Below, piece by piece: positions 47,800-60,456 of a stretch of 64,000 nt of DNA. The DNA lies in the NCBI GenBank assembly GCA_028673005.1, contig CM054114.1:126571307-126635306 (forward strand), given 5' to 3'. The notes under the pieces were generated by a model. That model had not been told where the DNA came from. It made no database searches and worked only from the letters and a program-made list of their open reading frames with translations. Origin of the DNA: Tanypteryx hageni (taxonomy: Eukaryota > Arthropoda > Insecta > Odonata > Petaluridae). The position numbers and the translations under genes are program-made. Position 1 is the stretch's first letter; each line of letters begins with the position of its first letter.

Positions 47800-49440
47800 G
47801 TCTTATACTACGTGACGGTGTTCTTTCACTTAAATGAAAATTTTAGGCCTCATTTCGAAATTATACTATATTTCCTATTATATGTTTTAGAGGTAAAATT
47901 TACCAGCTTTTGATCTCGATTATAAAGACGTAAAAAACTGATAATGGCATATATTAGATAAAAATGAATGAAATTTCCGATTTCCGCCCGCGTATGTGCT
48001 AACTTTCCGACTTATTGTTAGTTCCAAAACGCACCGAAAGACATGGTTACTGTACGAATTTTACTTCCGTAGAGAAAATTCGCCGGCGTAGTTCCACAAG
48101 ACACCAGAAGGTGGGTTAATCGGACGAATCGACTTGTATGTACTTACACTTGCTGGCGGAAAACTACGAGCATATAATTTTTTTACCAGACGAGTATTAT
48201 TAATTTAAGTGTTATCAAAATTAAGAAATTTTTTAATTCTAATAAAATAAATTCTACTCAATATAGTGTGTGTGATAAAATACAATCATTGTGTGTAATT
48301 GAACGCGGCTGCGCAGGTTACTTTTTAATGACAGATGACTGCATGAAAGCGTTTTGCCAGATGGCCTCGAATAGTCTATATTTTTTAATAACTAATTAAG
48401 TGGCAAGTTTCGCATTGTGCACCTTCACGGTTCTATATTCTGATAGTGAAACTTTCCGGCTAGGAGGCAGAAGAAGAAGTTATACCAGATATCACATTTA
48501 ACTCATACTCGTAGAACATTCAAATGTTATTTTAATTTTCGAGCAACAAGATTCTACAACTTTACCCAGCGAGGGTCTATGTTTTACTCCTATTTATGAC
48601 GAGCAGGGCTCACTCCTCCGTAGTCCTTTATTTTTGTATTTAAATTTATTTTGAGGATTATTTTTTTCCCATAAAAAGTGTTTTAGTTTATATTGTGTAG
48701 CTTTTTCAAGTTGCTGTCCAGAGGAAGCACAAATTCGGCGCATGATGACGCCACTTCGAACAAGATTAATCAAGAATTTAAATTAAAAATATAAAGGAAA
48801 TTTGTATTTATTACAAATTTTATTTTTAGAATAATGTCCTTATATTTCCATGATATGCACCCAGTACCGTAACTAGAGTAGGTCAAGCGGGGCAACTGCC
48901 CCGAGCTCTAAGTAAGGTGTCCAAAAATTCCAAATAGTAATTAAATATACAAGATACAATAAAGTTTTGAAGGGGCGCATATTTAGTAGTTTTCCTCGGC
49001 CGCTAAAATAACTAGTTACGGCTCTGTTTGCACCACAGGTTTATAAAGAGTCTTTCTTGCTGTGTCCTAATGTCGTGATACGTGCATATATTCATAAACA
49101 AACGCACCTTCGAATGCGTATTTTACATGAGAAATGACCACTGAGAATCAGATTCAGTTCACAAATCAACTCAGTGAATACGATAAATTCCGTAATAATA
49201 ATATTTAATGACGACCGTTACGAACTTTTAGGTTAATGTGAAACGTAAGTTCACCGAATTTCCAACTGCCTATCCCTTGTTTATATTACGTAAGTATAAT
49301 AAATACGTATTAAGAATCTAAAACGTATATCTTCTTCTGAAACCCAGCTTTATAAAGGCTGAAAGTAAAAGATATTAATTCCAATGTTGCTTTTGAAGCA
49401 AACATTTGAATGGAAATTGCATTGAGTTGCAACAGCTATG

Positions 49441-49638
49441 TCAAACCCCGATTTAACGCACTCCTGTATAGTGCTATTCTCCCCCCTCCCTTCCCCCCGC
49501 ATACCGCCCATGAATCGTTAAGAACAAAACTTCCATCTTATGGATACTTAGAGATAGCATATACCTCGATTTACTACCACCCCCGATTTAGCGCCAGTAT
49601 TGGACATCCGCTGGCGTTAAATCGGGATATGACTGTAT
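49441..49638. mobile_element. pogo-like MITE, duplicated copy
   Basis: Same insertion as 2014-2212 with minor changes (left end TCAAACCCCGATTTAACGCA, right end TTAAATCGGGATATGACTGT). It was carried by the segmental duplication rather than inserted independently. Confidence 0.6.
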
Positions 49639-51515
49639 GCTTTATCGGTGAAAACGTCCGGAAATAGCTACTCGTATTATTAACGGGCTAAAAGAAATGT
49701 TTGCGTTTGTTTACCATGTACCCTAACTTTTTGGTTAATTTTTCGAAAACTCGAAAATTACTGTTTGAAACAGTCGATGGCCACGAGTCTCTCCTGATAA
49801 AGGCCGTGTGTGGCTCACGTAGTGGCGTGACGGGAAGACGATACAACTGCTTGGAGACAAATAGTAGAGTACACAGGCAGATGAAATACCGAGTTATTTA
49901 CGAGAAACTTTAGTTATTTTATTTAGAACCATAGCACGTACTGACCCACTAGAGAATTGCCATTTTTATCTGCCGTATAAAAATATTTTTACTTGCTCTA
50001 CTGCAAAGGTCATGTAAAGAACGAGAATGACCGTGCCAAAGCAACGAGCTCTCTGCTGGTAACAATAAACGAAATATTAAGCCATTCCTTTGCACTAGCT
50101 CATTCATAAAAATTTTTACTAAGGTTTCTATTAATATTTTTGTAAGAATAATCAAAGTAGGAATGTGAAAAAGAAATACAGCGTTTATGACTGGAAAAAT
50201 AAAATATAAATTATGAAGTTTATTTGTTGGCGTAATTGAATATGACATAGTTACCGTATGGATGTGCGATTTATTTCTATTAAATATTATTTATTCTGTT
50301 ATATTTTATAATGTGAAATTTGGCGGGCCACGTAATATTTTTGTATTTGTAGTGCCCCAAAAGAAGGCGTTTGAAAATGTATGCTCTGCGGCCAGCTAAC
50401 AATGAGATATGACGATAAAAAAGCACGCAAAATTTAGCACAGAAAATGTCATACGTGCTGTTTAAACTTGCGGTTATAAAACCTCCTAGGAAATTTTTAC
50501 GCTATTAGTGGCGGACAAACGCTAAATATTCCATTTAAGGTGAACTACAATCTTCCAGAAAATTGCTATGCGCTGCGCCCCAAAGAATTCCCCATTCGCT
50601 CATAATTGCCTCTCCTCGCAGAAAAAATCACCGCTTAAGCTGCCACTAGATTAGAATTCTCGAAGCACATTGTTAACCCAAATTGTTTTCTTGTAAAGTC
50701 ATAAATGGAATGTTTAAATGATTGAACTAATGAGAAATATGAAACAATTATGTCAATAAGTTTCCCGAGAGAGTATAGCGAAAAGAATACGTGAAGTCAG
50801 CAATTAGGATTTGGAAAGGGCAAGAGAAGGAGGGACAAGATCGATGAGAGAGGATGGAAGAGAGAACACAATCTGTATTCCAGAGGTCAGCAACCTGCTG
50901 CTCTATTTGCAATTTTGTGAATTCTTAGCAATTAAATTGCATAATTGCGTTTTAGGCAATTTTATTCACTTATGTTTATATTTATGAAACGGGTCGGCAA
51001 TAAATATTCTGCAGTGAAAACAGTGGTTCTATTAAAACCGCATACTTTATTTCGAGAGACTCTTGGTTAATATTTTATTGCTAATATGGATACATGCAAA
51101 GGATTCGTATGGCCGATAGGTATTTTAATTTTGCGAATTTGGAAGAGGTTTTCTCTAAAATTGTCCTGAGGAAAATGACGTAATTAAAACGGTATGTCTG
51201 CAACACGAGCATCACGTGCAACCCATTAAGATCGACGCTCGCAAAAGGAATAACAAAGAAGAATAACTTTTCCTTAGCAGCAAACATTTCGCGGAACAGT
51301 TATATAAACAGGAGCGGAGATAGTATTATTCTCCAGTTAATGTTTTGAGCTATTGTCTCTGCTTCCCCGCATACTATCTTCGTGTTTTATAAATATTTTG
51401 AATGGTATCTGTTCCTAGAATGATCTGCGTTGAAAAATAAGGGATTTTCAAAAGCAATTCTCGCTTCGTTTATCGCGCAACTTCCGTCGTTCAGTTTCTT
51501 TTATCTTAATCCGCC

Positions 51516-51566
51516 TATATATATTGAGTCGAAGTAGCACGCCAAACTCAGCAGTTCATCAGCAGG
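51516..51566 (+). promoter_or_regulatory. Duplicated TATA/initiator promoter
   Basis: TATATATATT at 51516 and the TCAG initiator motif with its A at 51550 are identical to the first copy in sequence and spacing, followed by the same short leader to the ATG at 51567. The core promoter is intact, so this copy could still start transcription. Confidence 0.6.
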
Positions 51567-51636
51567 ATGAAGCGGAGGCAGTGCATCATTGGCATCGCTT
51601 TTCTTTTCTGCGTCCATAGTACCTTAGTTTCAACAG
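51567..51636 (+). CDS. Duplicated exon 1 (signal peptide) of a giant-repeat paralogue or leader fragment
   Basis: The 70 nt are identical to 4169-4238, including the start codon, the signal peptide (MKRRQC, IIGIAFLFCV, HSTLVST) and the donor G/GTATGG. An intact start, signal and splice site mean the exon could be functional. Whether it is joined to a downstream giant exon cannot be seen, since none appears before base 64,000. Confidence 0.55.
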
Positions 51637-52410
51637 GTATGGACTTCATTTATACTTGCTAAGCTTATTCGAATATCCTATGAAGCATTAGTTTAAATTA
51701 AGTGTAATTTTTAAAATATGCATGATTAATTTTACGGAACACTGGTGTTACTGTAACTATGGGGACGTGGGTTAGAATATCATTCTTATTCTAATGTGTA
51801 ACGAATAAAAAATTTGATTGCATAACTTGCCAATTCAACTATGTCAATGGGTTTTTTCTTTGTGATAATTATTTATATTTTTAATAATGTTTTTTTTGTT
51901 TTCTTTGTTGATCTCCGCAAATTAGCATTATAAGGGAAAGGGAGTATTTTCTGTGGTGCTCATTTACTGCTTACTTATATTGTAATCATGTTAATGTTAA
52001 CAAATACTCATCAAAGTTTAAAATCTCCGGAGGAGTGATTTTTTAAATAGTTAATTGTGCGTCGTAAGCTGCAGACTTTAATAATTTTTTCATTGAATGA
52101 TGACGAAAATATGTATTATAGATCCTCAGCTACCTTTGATCTTGGTAATATTTTTTAACCATTCCTCTGCAGATTGGGGAAATCATTTCAACCAATATCA
52201 GTGATGTATTAGTAAGCATTATCGGTGCGTACCTGAGAAATTTAAATTTACGTTTTAAACACATCGATGAATAGATGCGGAGGTATTTTTATTGTAATTT
52301 TTCAGAATCGTATGGTTAATTTCTAGATTTTATCCACTAAAATAAAAAATTAACTCAGAGATGGACTATGCTATGACTAGATTTCTAATTTATTTTTTTA
52401 CTGTTTTCAG

Positions 52411-52451
52411 GCTTCGCTCTACGACAAGATGGAGACGGTGGAATAATTACG
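52411..52451 (+). CDS. Duplicated exon 2 of the giant-repeat paralogue
   Basis: Acceptor CTGTTTTCAG, 41 nt, donor ACG/GTAAAT, as in 5013-5053. The single difference changes GGT to GGC at the spliced glycine codon and leaves the peptide GFALRQDGDGGIIT unchanged. The longer frame visible just downstream in the first copy (5230-5640) is disrupted here, so that frame is not conserved while exon 2 is. Confidence 0.5.
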
Positions 52452-54501
52452 GTAAATGTAATGTGCATTGCTATTTTTATTGAATATGAAGGCTTTTCTT
52501 GATTTAGTATTCAGGGATAGGAAATGATTTTTGTGTCGTATGCCAAGAAAGTAATGAGAATCATCAGAATTTTTCGCCTGCCACAAGTTTACTCCTTCTT
52601 TAAGAAACTTTATATTTTATACAGAAAGCGCAGGCTTATGCGTGCAACGTATATGCCATCCCAGTTCTAGAAACCTCCCGCGGAGGGGGGTAGTGGTGGT
52701 GGGGAGGGGGGAGGAGGGAAGCGATTGCCCCTCACTCTTCTTGAACTGCCGACGAACCTTTTATTCTCGAAATCTCTGCAGCCGTCAGAAAGTTTTTTTT
52801 TGTCCCTTATCCTGTAAACCTAATATATAGCGCAGAATCGAGGAATTTTTCGCGAAAAACGTTTAATAATGCACCCAATGGAGGAAGATGGGGACATCCA
52901 AAAGAGGGAGAGTGGGAATCGTCCTCCTCCCCCTTGAATTCGGCACTGATTTCATGCTATTTAATCTATCACGGTCGGTGTAGAGAACATTTACCAGAAT
53001 TGAATATTTTACATATAGTGAGAGCGGATGGGACATGATAATTTAGAATATTTTGGAATTGTGGGTGTAACTAAGAATGCGTGTTATTAACTCCTTCGAA
53101 ATAACCGCGAGAGAAATTATTCACCTAAAGAATTATCCGCAAAAGTTTAAGCTGAGTAACAACTTTCATCGATGTAACATCAAGTTATATCAAGTATAAG
53201 TTTCATGAGTGAGTTCTGCGGTCGGACACCTCACAAAATGGCCGCGGGGAAATCGTTCTTCGAATTCAACCTTGTAGTTACTTACGCTATGTCAACCGTT
53301 CCAAGCAGCAGTGTGGTAGAGAATATCGAAGTGTGAGGAGTGGGATGCAATGCTATACTTGTGGATCAATATTTTATGTAAATTTTATTTTATTGTATTT
53401 AAATTTTACGTATTTGATAGAAAAAATGGCAGTTTCTGATATTAGCAATTCAATTTATATTGCCATTTTGCATTCGCTTTACCTTACTAAGACATTTTCG
53501 CCTATTTATAGTATTATTTAATCTTAAGGTCACTGTTAGCTATTATTTCGTACTAATCGTAAATCTAATTTTTTCCGAATTTTTCTCGTGTAGATCCTTT
53601 GGGTAATTTTTGGATTTATTTTTAATTAAGTTTTAATTTTTTAAAGGGCCGATATATGTTTTATCATTGAATATTATTGCGATGTGTACGAATATCTACT
53701 CTATAGGAAGCTAATGTGTGGAATTTAGGCGATATTTCTCCAATCCACGGCAAGTATGTATTGACGCATAGCAGTTACCCATGAAACAAAAAGCTGATGT
53801 TAAATACCATTTTATGCTGCATGAATTTGAATTAAACCATTGCTGTCTTTAATTTTGATCATGCAGTGTTTGCCGTCAAAGTCAGGTTGACTTATTCTTC
53901 AATTTTTGCAAAATATATTTTATTGTTACTGCTCGAGTTTCTTCAAGTATTACTTTAATGATTTTTGACGCAGAAAATTTGATCATTTTATTATGATCTT
54001 CCTGTTAGCATAATGAAATTATATCCTTTCAGGACCAAAACGAAAATGTTTTAGGTTGCACAAAATTGTCTAAATCTGATTATAACTTCTGCTTGATTTC
54101 TTCAGTTTCAGAGTTGGTAATAGCAAGGATGTGATTTTGTAAATTTAACGACTAAAATTAAATTTAAATCACATACATGACGCGTAGTTCATCAATCACG
54201 AAGATGTTCCTGGCACGCGGTTTATCTCAGAAGTATAAATTTGGCCCACGCGTAAAACGATTCGCTCATTTTTCCAGAAGGAGTCGGAAAACTCTAGAAC
54301 AATGGTGAGCAATATGCGGCCTCCGAGAGCGTTTTCTGCGGCCCGCGAAGTTATGATGACAAAGTGATCCATAAAATTTAACGCAAATTCGTGTAATTTA
54401 AATTCAAATTATGGCAACAAAACAATTCATGTTGAGATGTCAACCATAAAAACCTAATTTATGCTTCATTTTCACTTATATGGCACCTCATAATCTCTAG
54501 G

Positions 54502-55846
54502 ATTTCCTAGAAGTAACAATGATCCCTCTAAAGAAGAAGCCAAAGGCAATGCAGTGTAAAGATTACAGAACTATAAGCCTTCTGTCACACACATCGAAGA
54601 TCATCACGAGGATTCTTAATAAAAGGCTGGAGAAAAAGGCAGAAGAAATAATAGGGGAAGATCAATTCGGTTTCAGAAAAGGACGAGGAACTAGAGATGC
54701 TATAGGAGTAGTTAGAATCATATCAGAAAGGGCAATAGAATACAGTCAAGATATCTGCGCATGTTTCGTAGACTGGCAGAAGGCCTTTGATAGAGTAAAT
54801 TGGGTAAAGTTGATGAAGATATTAAAGGATATAGGTGTAGACTGGAAAGACAGGAGACTGATTAGGAATCTATATGAGAATCAAGTTGTAAAGGTCAGGT
54901 TTGAGAATGTGGACACCTGCGGAATAAATATCGGTAGAGGAGTAAGACAAGGCTGCTGCCTATCGCCAACCCTATTCAATATATATGGAGAAAGTCTAAT
55001 GCAAGAAGCTTTAGAAGGCACAGGGGATTTCAAAATTGGAGGAAGGATTATAAGAACAGTAAAATACGCAGATGATCAAGTACTTCTAGCAAGAAAGGAA
55101 GAGGAGCTACAAAAAATGATAAATAGACTAGTGATAACAGGTAGAAAATACGGTATGGAAATAAATACAGAAAAATCCAAGGTCATTCGAATATCGGGTA
55201 AAGAAGAGAATCTGAACATAACTATTGGGGGAAAGCCATTAGAACAAGTTTCAGAATATAAATACCTTGGAAGTATCATAACACGAGAGGCAAAATGTAC
55301 GGATGAGATCAAAACTAGAATAGGAAAAGCAAAAGCGGCTTTCAGGAGAAAGAAACAACTACTTACAGGGAATATCAGGGAAGATATCCGCAAGAAGTTG
55401 ATAAAATGCTACGTATGGAGCATAGCATTGTATGGGGCAGAAACATGGACGCTAAGGAAAAATGACATAAAATACTTGGAAAGCTTTGAAATGTGGACTT
55501 GGAGGAGAATGCTGAAGATAAAATGGACAGATAGGATGAAAAACGATGAAGTGCTACGAAGAATAGGAGAGAAGCGAATGATTATACAGACTATCAGAAA
55601 GAGGAAGGATATCTGGGTTGGACATTACCTAAGGAGAGAGAGTATGATTAAAGACGTGTTAGAAGGAAAACTAGATGGGAAAAGGGAAAGAGGTAGGAAA
55701 AGGTTTCAGCTGATAGACGATTTGAAAGGGAAAGAGAGTTATCAAGATATGAAGAGGACAGCGGAAAATAGGAGTATATGGAGAACAAGGTTTAACCATA
55801 AATAATCACGGACCTGTCTACGGACAGACTACCTATGATGATGATG
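54502..55846 (+). mobile_element. 5'-truncated LINE with target-site duplication
   Basis: The insertion is absent from the left copy (junction at about 7101) and flanked by AATCTCTAGG at 54492-54501 and 55847-55856. It is 1,345 bp long, carries only the reverse-transcriptase half, and ends with ACCTATGATGATGATG, a short trinucleotide tail. Since it is missing from the other copy, it inserted after the segmental duplication or was absent from the ancestral block. Confidence 0.9.
54519..55805 (+). CDS. LINE reverse transcriptase, N-terminally truncated ORF
   Basis: A 428-codon frame covers the RT domain of an APE-type LINE common in insects. It shows FGFRKGRGTRDAI, the motif FVDWQKAFDRVNW (catalytic Asp), GRGVRQGCCLSPTLFN, and the active-site YADD in VKYADDQVLLARK at about residue 185, then the C-terminal region with WRRMLKIKW and a stop. 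The endonuclease and the start of the RT are missing because of 5' truncation, so the element cannot move by itself, but the remaining frame has no stops, which indicates recent insertion. The annotated start is only the first Met in the fragment. Confidence 0.85.
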   Translation: MIPLKKKPKAMQCKDYRTISLLSHTSKIITRILNKRLEKKAEEIIGEDQFGFRKGRGTRDAIGVVRIISERAIEYSQDICACFVDWQKAFDRVNWVKLMKILKDIGVDWKDRRLIRNLYENQVVKVRFENVDTCGINIGRGVRQGCCLSPTLFNIYGESLMQEALEGTGDFKIGGRIIRTVKYADDQVLLARKEEELQKMINRLVITGRKYGMEINTEKSKVIRISGKEENLNITIGGKPLEQVSEYKYLGSIITREAKCTDEIKTRIGKAKAAFRRKKQLLTGNIREDIRKKLIKCYVWSIALYGAETWTLRKNDIKYLESFEMWTWRRMLKIKWTDRMKNDEVLRRIGEKRMIIQTIRKRKDIWVGHYLRRESMIKDVLEGKLDGKRERGRKRFQLIDDLKGKESYQDMKRTAENRSIWRTRFNHK

Positions 55847-56590
55847 AATCTCTAGGTAACGTCCGATTTAAACTCTTATTATGTGGCCCGCCGAAGAATT
55901 CGCAACCGCCAATGCGACCCACTTGATAAAAAAATGTTTCCCGCCCCTACTATACAAGAACGCAGTGCGCGTGCACCGCGAAAAATATGATATATCGACC
56001 GATCCAGGAGTTTCAATCAGTGACATATATCAACTAGTTGCTTCGAAGCGGAAGTACCCAATTTTTTTAGTGTTTTGATTTTTAGCCTACTTTCCAGAAT
56101 GAAAATAGGCTTATAGTTTTATCGTTGTGGCTGTCTGTCCGTCTGCCTGCTTGTCCGTCTTCTCCTATTAAATTTTAAACCAATAGACCGATATTCATGA
56201 AACTTGGTGGAAATACATGAGCCGAGCTCCCGAGGATAGTTTCTGTTGCGAAGGTTGAAGTCCCGGGTCCGATTCCAGGAACTATCCTTCCCATGATTTA
56301 CATGGTAAATCTGAAATCCATCGTGCAGGGTAATATTCTCTTGTGCATTAAAATATCTTAGAATTGTAATATCGGAGCGAGTTTTGCACTATTCTCTGAG
56401 GAAAGGAATGAAGATTTTAATTTTTATCGTAGAACTTTGCTTATCTATTGTATTTCTTAGAATTTCGCGTAAATTGCGGTTTTTATCACTCATTACGAGA
56501 ATGCTGCCATAGCAACAACTATTGCTAGACTCGGATTCGGTATCATTATATATAGACATTCCTTACAGAGGAGGAGGAGGATATAACATA

Positions 56591-57411
56591 CTAGTAGTTG
56601 GTGCTTGCATACTGCAAGCATTTCTTCTCAACATAAAAAAACATTCATTATTCATATTTCATCATTACACATATATTTTTAATTCTAAATATTTCACATC
56701 CGCAGCGATTTTCGTTTTTCCCTAATGTAAAAATAATAGTTTTAAACAATCTCCAAATGTTGCAATTTTAAACTTTTTACACTTTCTTCATTATGGGGTA
56801 ATGATGCTACACATTTTAGCTAAATTTTAAAGTTGTAGCACTTCTAGAAGTAAAATAATATTTTTCTAATTGTTGAAAATTTAGAGATTTTAAACGGTTG
56901 CCTCAATATATATATGGAGAGATTGAAATGTTTATGTTTGCAAATGCACTGTTCTGTAAATAATTTGAAAATTGCAGCTTCCTAGCTCATCCCGTAGTAC
57001 CTAAAAAATTATTAAACTTTAATGTTCAAATGGGGTTAAAACAACCCCTAAAATTTACAATTTTAAAATTTTCGATTTTTATAGTTAGATATGAAAAAAG
57101 TTCTATAATCTTGCAAAATTTCAGCTTCCTAAACTTATTAGATTGGTCTACACACTGGATTGCGTTTTCCCATGCTATCTTATGGGAGATATTCCGGGGT
57201 CTCTGGAGTCGAACCCAAGACACTGTAAGCAAAAGTGACAATAATTCCTAATAGATATTGCTGCCATCTAGTAACAGTGAAAAATTTTTATTTTTCTAGC
57301 TTACCGGCAAGTGCCCATATTTAATTTACAAAAATGGCGTAATGCTTTTCTTATGGGAAAAAACGCAACTTTCGGAACTTCTGGAGTCGAACTCATGTCA
57401 CTTAGGTGAGA
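56591..57411 (-). mobile_element. Helitron-like element in the right copy
   Basis: Counterpart of the unit at 7845: CTAG at 56591-56594 and the hairpin GCTTGCA/TGCAAGC at 56603-56619 mark its minus-strand 3' end. It is truncated at 57411, where the sequence continues with an inverted copy of the same family. Confidence 0.55.
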
Positions 57412-57761
57412 AATAAACATTTCAATCGCTCCATATATATTGCGGCAACCGTTAAAAATGTTTAAATTTTAAACAATTTGAAAAATATTATTTTATTTCT
57501 AGAAGTTCTACAACTTTAAAATTTGGCTGAAATGTGTAGCATTAGTACCCCATAATGGAGAAAGTGTATAATGTTTAAAATGGCAACATTTGTGGATTGT
57601 TTTAAACTATTATTTTTACATGTGAGAAAAACGAAAATCGCTGCGGAGGTGAAATCTTTAGAATTAATAGAATATTTGTAATGATGAAATATCTGTCTTA
57701 AAAATTAATGTTTTTTCAAGGTGAGATGAAATGCTTGCAGTATGCAAGCATCTTCTACTAG
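57412..57761 (+). mobile_element. Helitron-like element fragment, inverted
   Basis: Reverse complement of the first part of the preceding unit, ending with the hairpin at 57733-57749 and CTAG at 57758-57761 followed by T. Together with 56591-57411 it makes an inverted pair with abutting inner ends. Confidence 0.55.
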
Positions 57762-57822
57762 TCATTATATATCGACGACTCTTACAGAGGAGGATATAAC
57801 ATATGTATATATAACATATAAC

Positions 57823-58545
57823 AGGAGGATACTAATGTTTAGGCACTTCCAGATGTGCTGGAGATTCGAAATTTTTTTCATAGGTAGGATTTTGTGCAAA
57901 ACCGACTAGAAAAAACGAAAATCTTTAAAAAGTGCAACAATGCGGCCGCTAAAAATTCGCAATTGTTTAAACAAATTTTCAAGGTTTATGTATTTCCGAA
58001 TGTGCCACGGAGTTGAAATTTTTTTTATAAGTAGAATTCCTTAAAAAACGAACTAGGGACTATACAAATTTTGATATTTTAATTTGTTTGGCAGTTAAAA
58101 ATTCTTAAAATTTAAACAAATAGATAACGGTGTAGGTACTACGGTATAAGCTAGGAAGCTGAAATTTTCAAATTATTTACAGAGTAGTAAATTTGCACAA
58201 ATAAACATTTCAATTTTACCATATATGAATTGCGGCGGCCGTTAAAAATTATTTAAATTTAAACAATTAGAAAAATATTATTTTACTTCTAGAAGTGCTA
58301 AAACTTAAAAATTTGGCTAAAATGTGTAGCATTAGTACCCCATAATGGAGAAAGTGTAAAATTATTAAAATTGCAACATTTGGGAATTGTTTTAAAATAT
58401 TATTTTTACATGTGGGAAAAACGAAAATCGCTGCGGAGGTGAAATATTTAGAATTAAAAATATATGTGTAATGATGAAAGATGAATAATGAATGTTTTTT
58501 TATGTTGAGATGAAATGTTTGCAGTATGCAAGCACCAACTACTAG
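57823..58545 (+). mobile_element. Helitron-like element (about 720 bp)
   Basis: Begins near GGAGGATACTAATGTTTAGG and ends with a hairpin at 58517-58533 and CTAG (58542-58545) followed by T. It is preceded by an AT-rich run containing TATAACATATAAC repeats. No helicase or replication-initiator frame is present, so it is non-autonomous. Confidence 0.6.
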
Positions 58546-58592
58546 TATGTTATATCCTCCTCCTCCTCTGTAAGGAACGTCTATATAGAATG

Positions 58593-59319
58593 ATAGGAGG
58601 ATACTAATGTTTAGGCACTTCCAGATGTGCTGGAGATTCTAAATTTTTTTCTTATGTAGGATATTATGCAAAACCGACTAGAAAAAACGAAAATCTTGAA
58701 AAAGTGCAACAATGCGGCCGCTAAAAATTCTCAATTGTTTAAATAAAATGTCAAGGTTTTATGTATTTCCGAATGTGCTACGGAGTTGAAATTATTTTAT
58801 AAGTAGAATTCATAAAAAAAACGAAATAGGGATTATACAAATTTGGATATTTTAATTTGTGTTGCCATTAAAAATTCTTAAAGTTTAAACAAATAGATAA
58901 TTGTTTAGGTACTACGGGATGAGCTAGAAAGCTGAAATTTTCACGTTATTTACAGAGTACTGCATTTTCACAAGTAAACATATGAATCTCTCCATAATGT
59001 ATTGCGGCGGCTGTTAAAAATGTTTAAAATTTAAACACTTAAAAGAATATTATTTTACTTCTAGAAGTGCTACAACTTTAAAATTAGGCAGAAATGTGTA
59101 ACATTGGTTCCCCATAATAGAGAAAGTATAAAATTCTTAAAATTGCAATGTTTGGGGATTGTTTTAATCTATTATTTTTGCGTGGGAAAAACGAAAATCG
59201 CTGCGGAGGTGAAATCTTTAGAATAAAAAATATTTGTAATGATAAAATATCTGTCTGAAAAATCAATGTTTTTTCAAGGTGAGACGATATGCTTGCAGAA
59301 TGCAAGCACCTTCTACTAG
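58593..59319 (+). mobile_element. Helitron-like element, tandem copy
   Basis: Same form as the preceding unit: start near GGAGGATACTAATGT, hairpin at 59291-59307, CTAG at 59316-59319 followed by T. The preceding TCTATATAGAATGAT (about 58579) could be the true 5' end, since Helitrons start with TC. Confidence 0.6.
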
Positions 59320-60244
59320 TATTCTAATACGTACACGCGTTATTTTTGTCGCACAAATACGCTTGATCAATTTAATTTTCCCTTCCAATGTATTTGTAAT
59401 ATTTTATAACGCTAAATTAAGAAATTTGGAAACATAAAGAGCTACATATCCGCGATGACTTTAAAGCTATTAAATCCAATATAAGTATTAAATAAATGAT
59501 GAAATGGAAAGTAGGCATCATCAGTTCTGTTTTGATCATCTTGTTAGTCATCTTAACTTAGCTGGAAATTGAGATGGGTCCAAACTGGCAGACGAGTTAA
59601 CAAGTTACAAAAGTACGCAGAACATCACAAATAGGCGCGTTTCTTGCGATGGAGTTCTTGAAACTGAAGTATGTGACAAAGTTTTTCCATTTCATCTCGA
59701 TGAGTAAATTCCACAAGGTTGACCCTGACTTTATTAATGATATCTGAACGATATAGTTTGAACGGACGTTCGCCATTAAACAGCGAAACATCACGAGCCG
59801 ATTATCTCTCTGTCTATTAAAAATCTCTTCCCTCCCCTAAGTCAGTGCATTAATAAACGTATTTATGTGACCTTATTATGTAACGAGTTGACGGTGCTTA
59901 CATTCTGCAAGCGCTTAAAAATAACTCAGTACATTAAGATCTTAACTCGTAAATAAACCAATGCGATCTCCAAGGCAACATTATTTGATCAACGCGCAGC
60001 CCATATATCGCAATTGCAACAGTTCTCGCTGAATTTTTCTCATTAAGCTAAGGCATTTATCCGGAATTTCCAATCGGCTCGTGTCCAATTTTTCGTATTT
60101 CAAGTTTCGTGACTCAGATCGCCCTGTATCAGCAATAGCAATAATCGTTATTGAGACAACAGCCTTTGTGTTACTCTAAAATTTATCTAAAAATTATTTT
60201 GTGTGTTGGGATTATGGCGTCACCGTGCCTGCCTTTTAGTAGGT
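59320..60244. other. Intergenic or intronic, nothing seen
   Basis: Sequence without recognisable repeats, open frames of note or RNA genes. If the duplicated exons 1 and 2 belong to a functional paralogue, this lies within its second intron. Confidence 0.5.
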
Positions 60245-60456
60245 CATCATCATCATGCTGCTGTCCGGAGACAGGTTTCAGCTGAATCGCTGCCTCCATC
60301 TCTTTCTCTCCCCGGAAGCCTCTTTTATACCTCTATAGTACTACATTTTTGCTTTAAATTCTCTAATATTCTTTTTCTCCCTCTTCCTCTTCTTCCGCTA
60401 ATTTTGCCCTCTAAGATCGTCCTTTGTAAACACTGTCTTCTCAATATGTACCCTAT

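Larger units (their letters stand above)
47416..57411. repeat. Right copy of the segmental duplication
   Basis: Matches 1-8667 in direct orientation, with small indels and one large difference, the LINE at 54502-55846. It carries the duplicated promoter, exon 1 and exon 2 of the giant repeat gene, the pogo-like MITE (49441-49638), the hAT MITE split by the LINE, the SINE-like repeat and one Helitron-like unit. The similarity ends inside the Helitron-like element, where the right copy becomes inverted sequence. The stretches between these features hold no other gene I can support. Confidence 0.95.
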
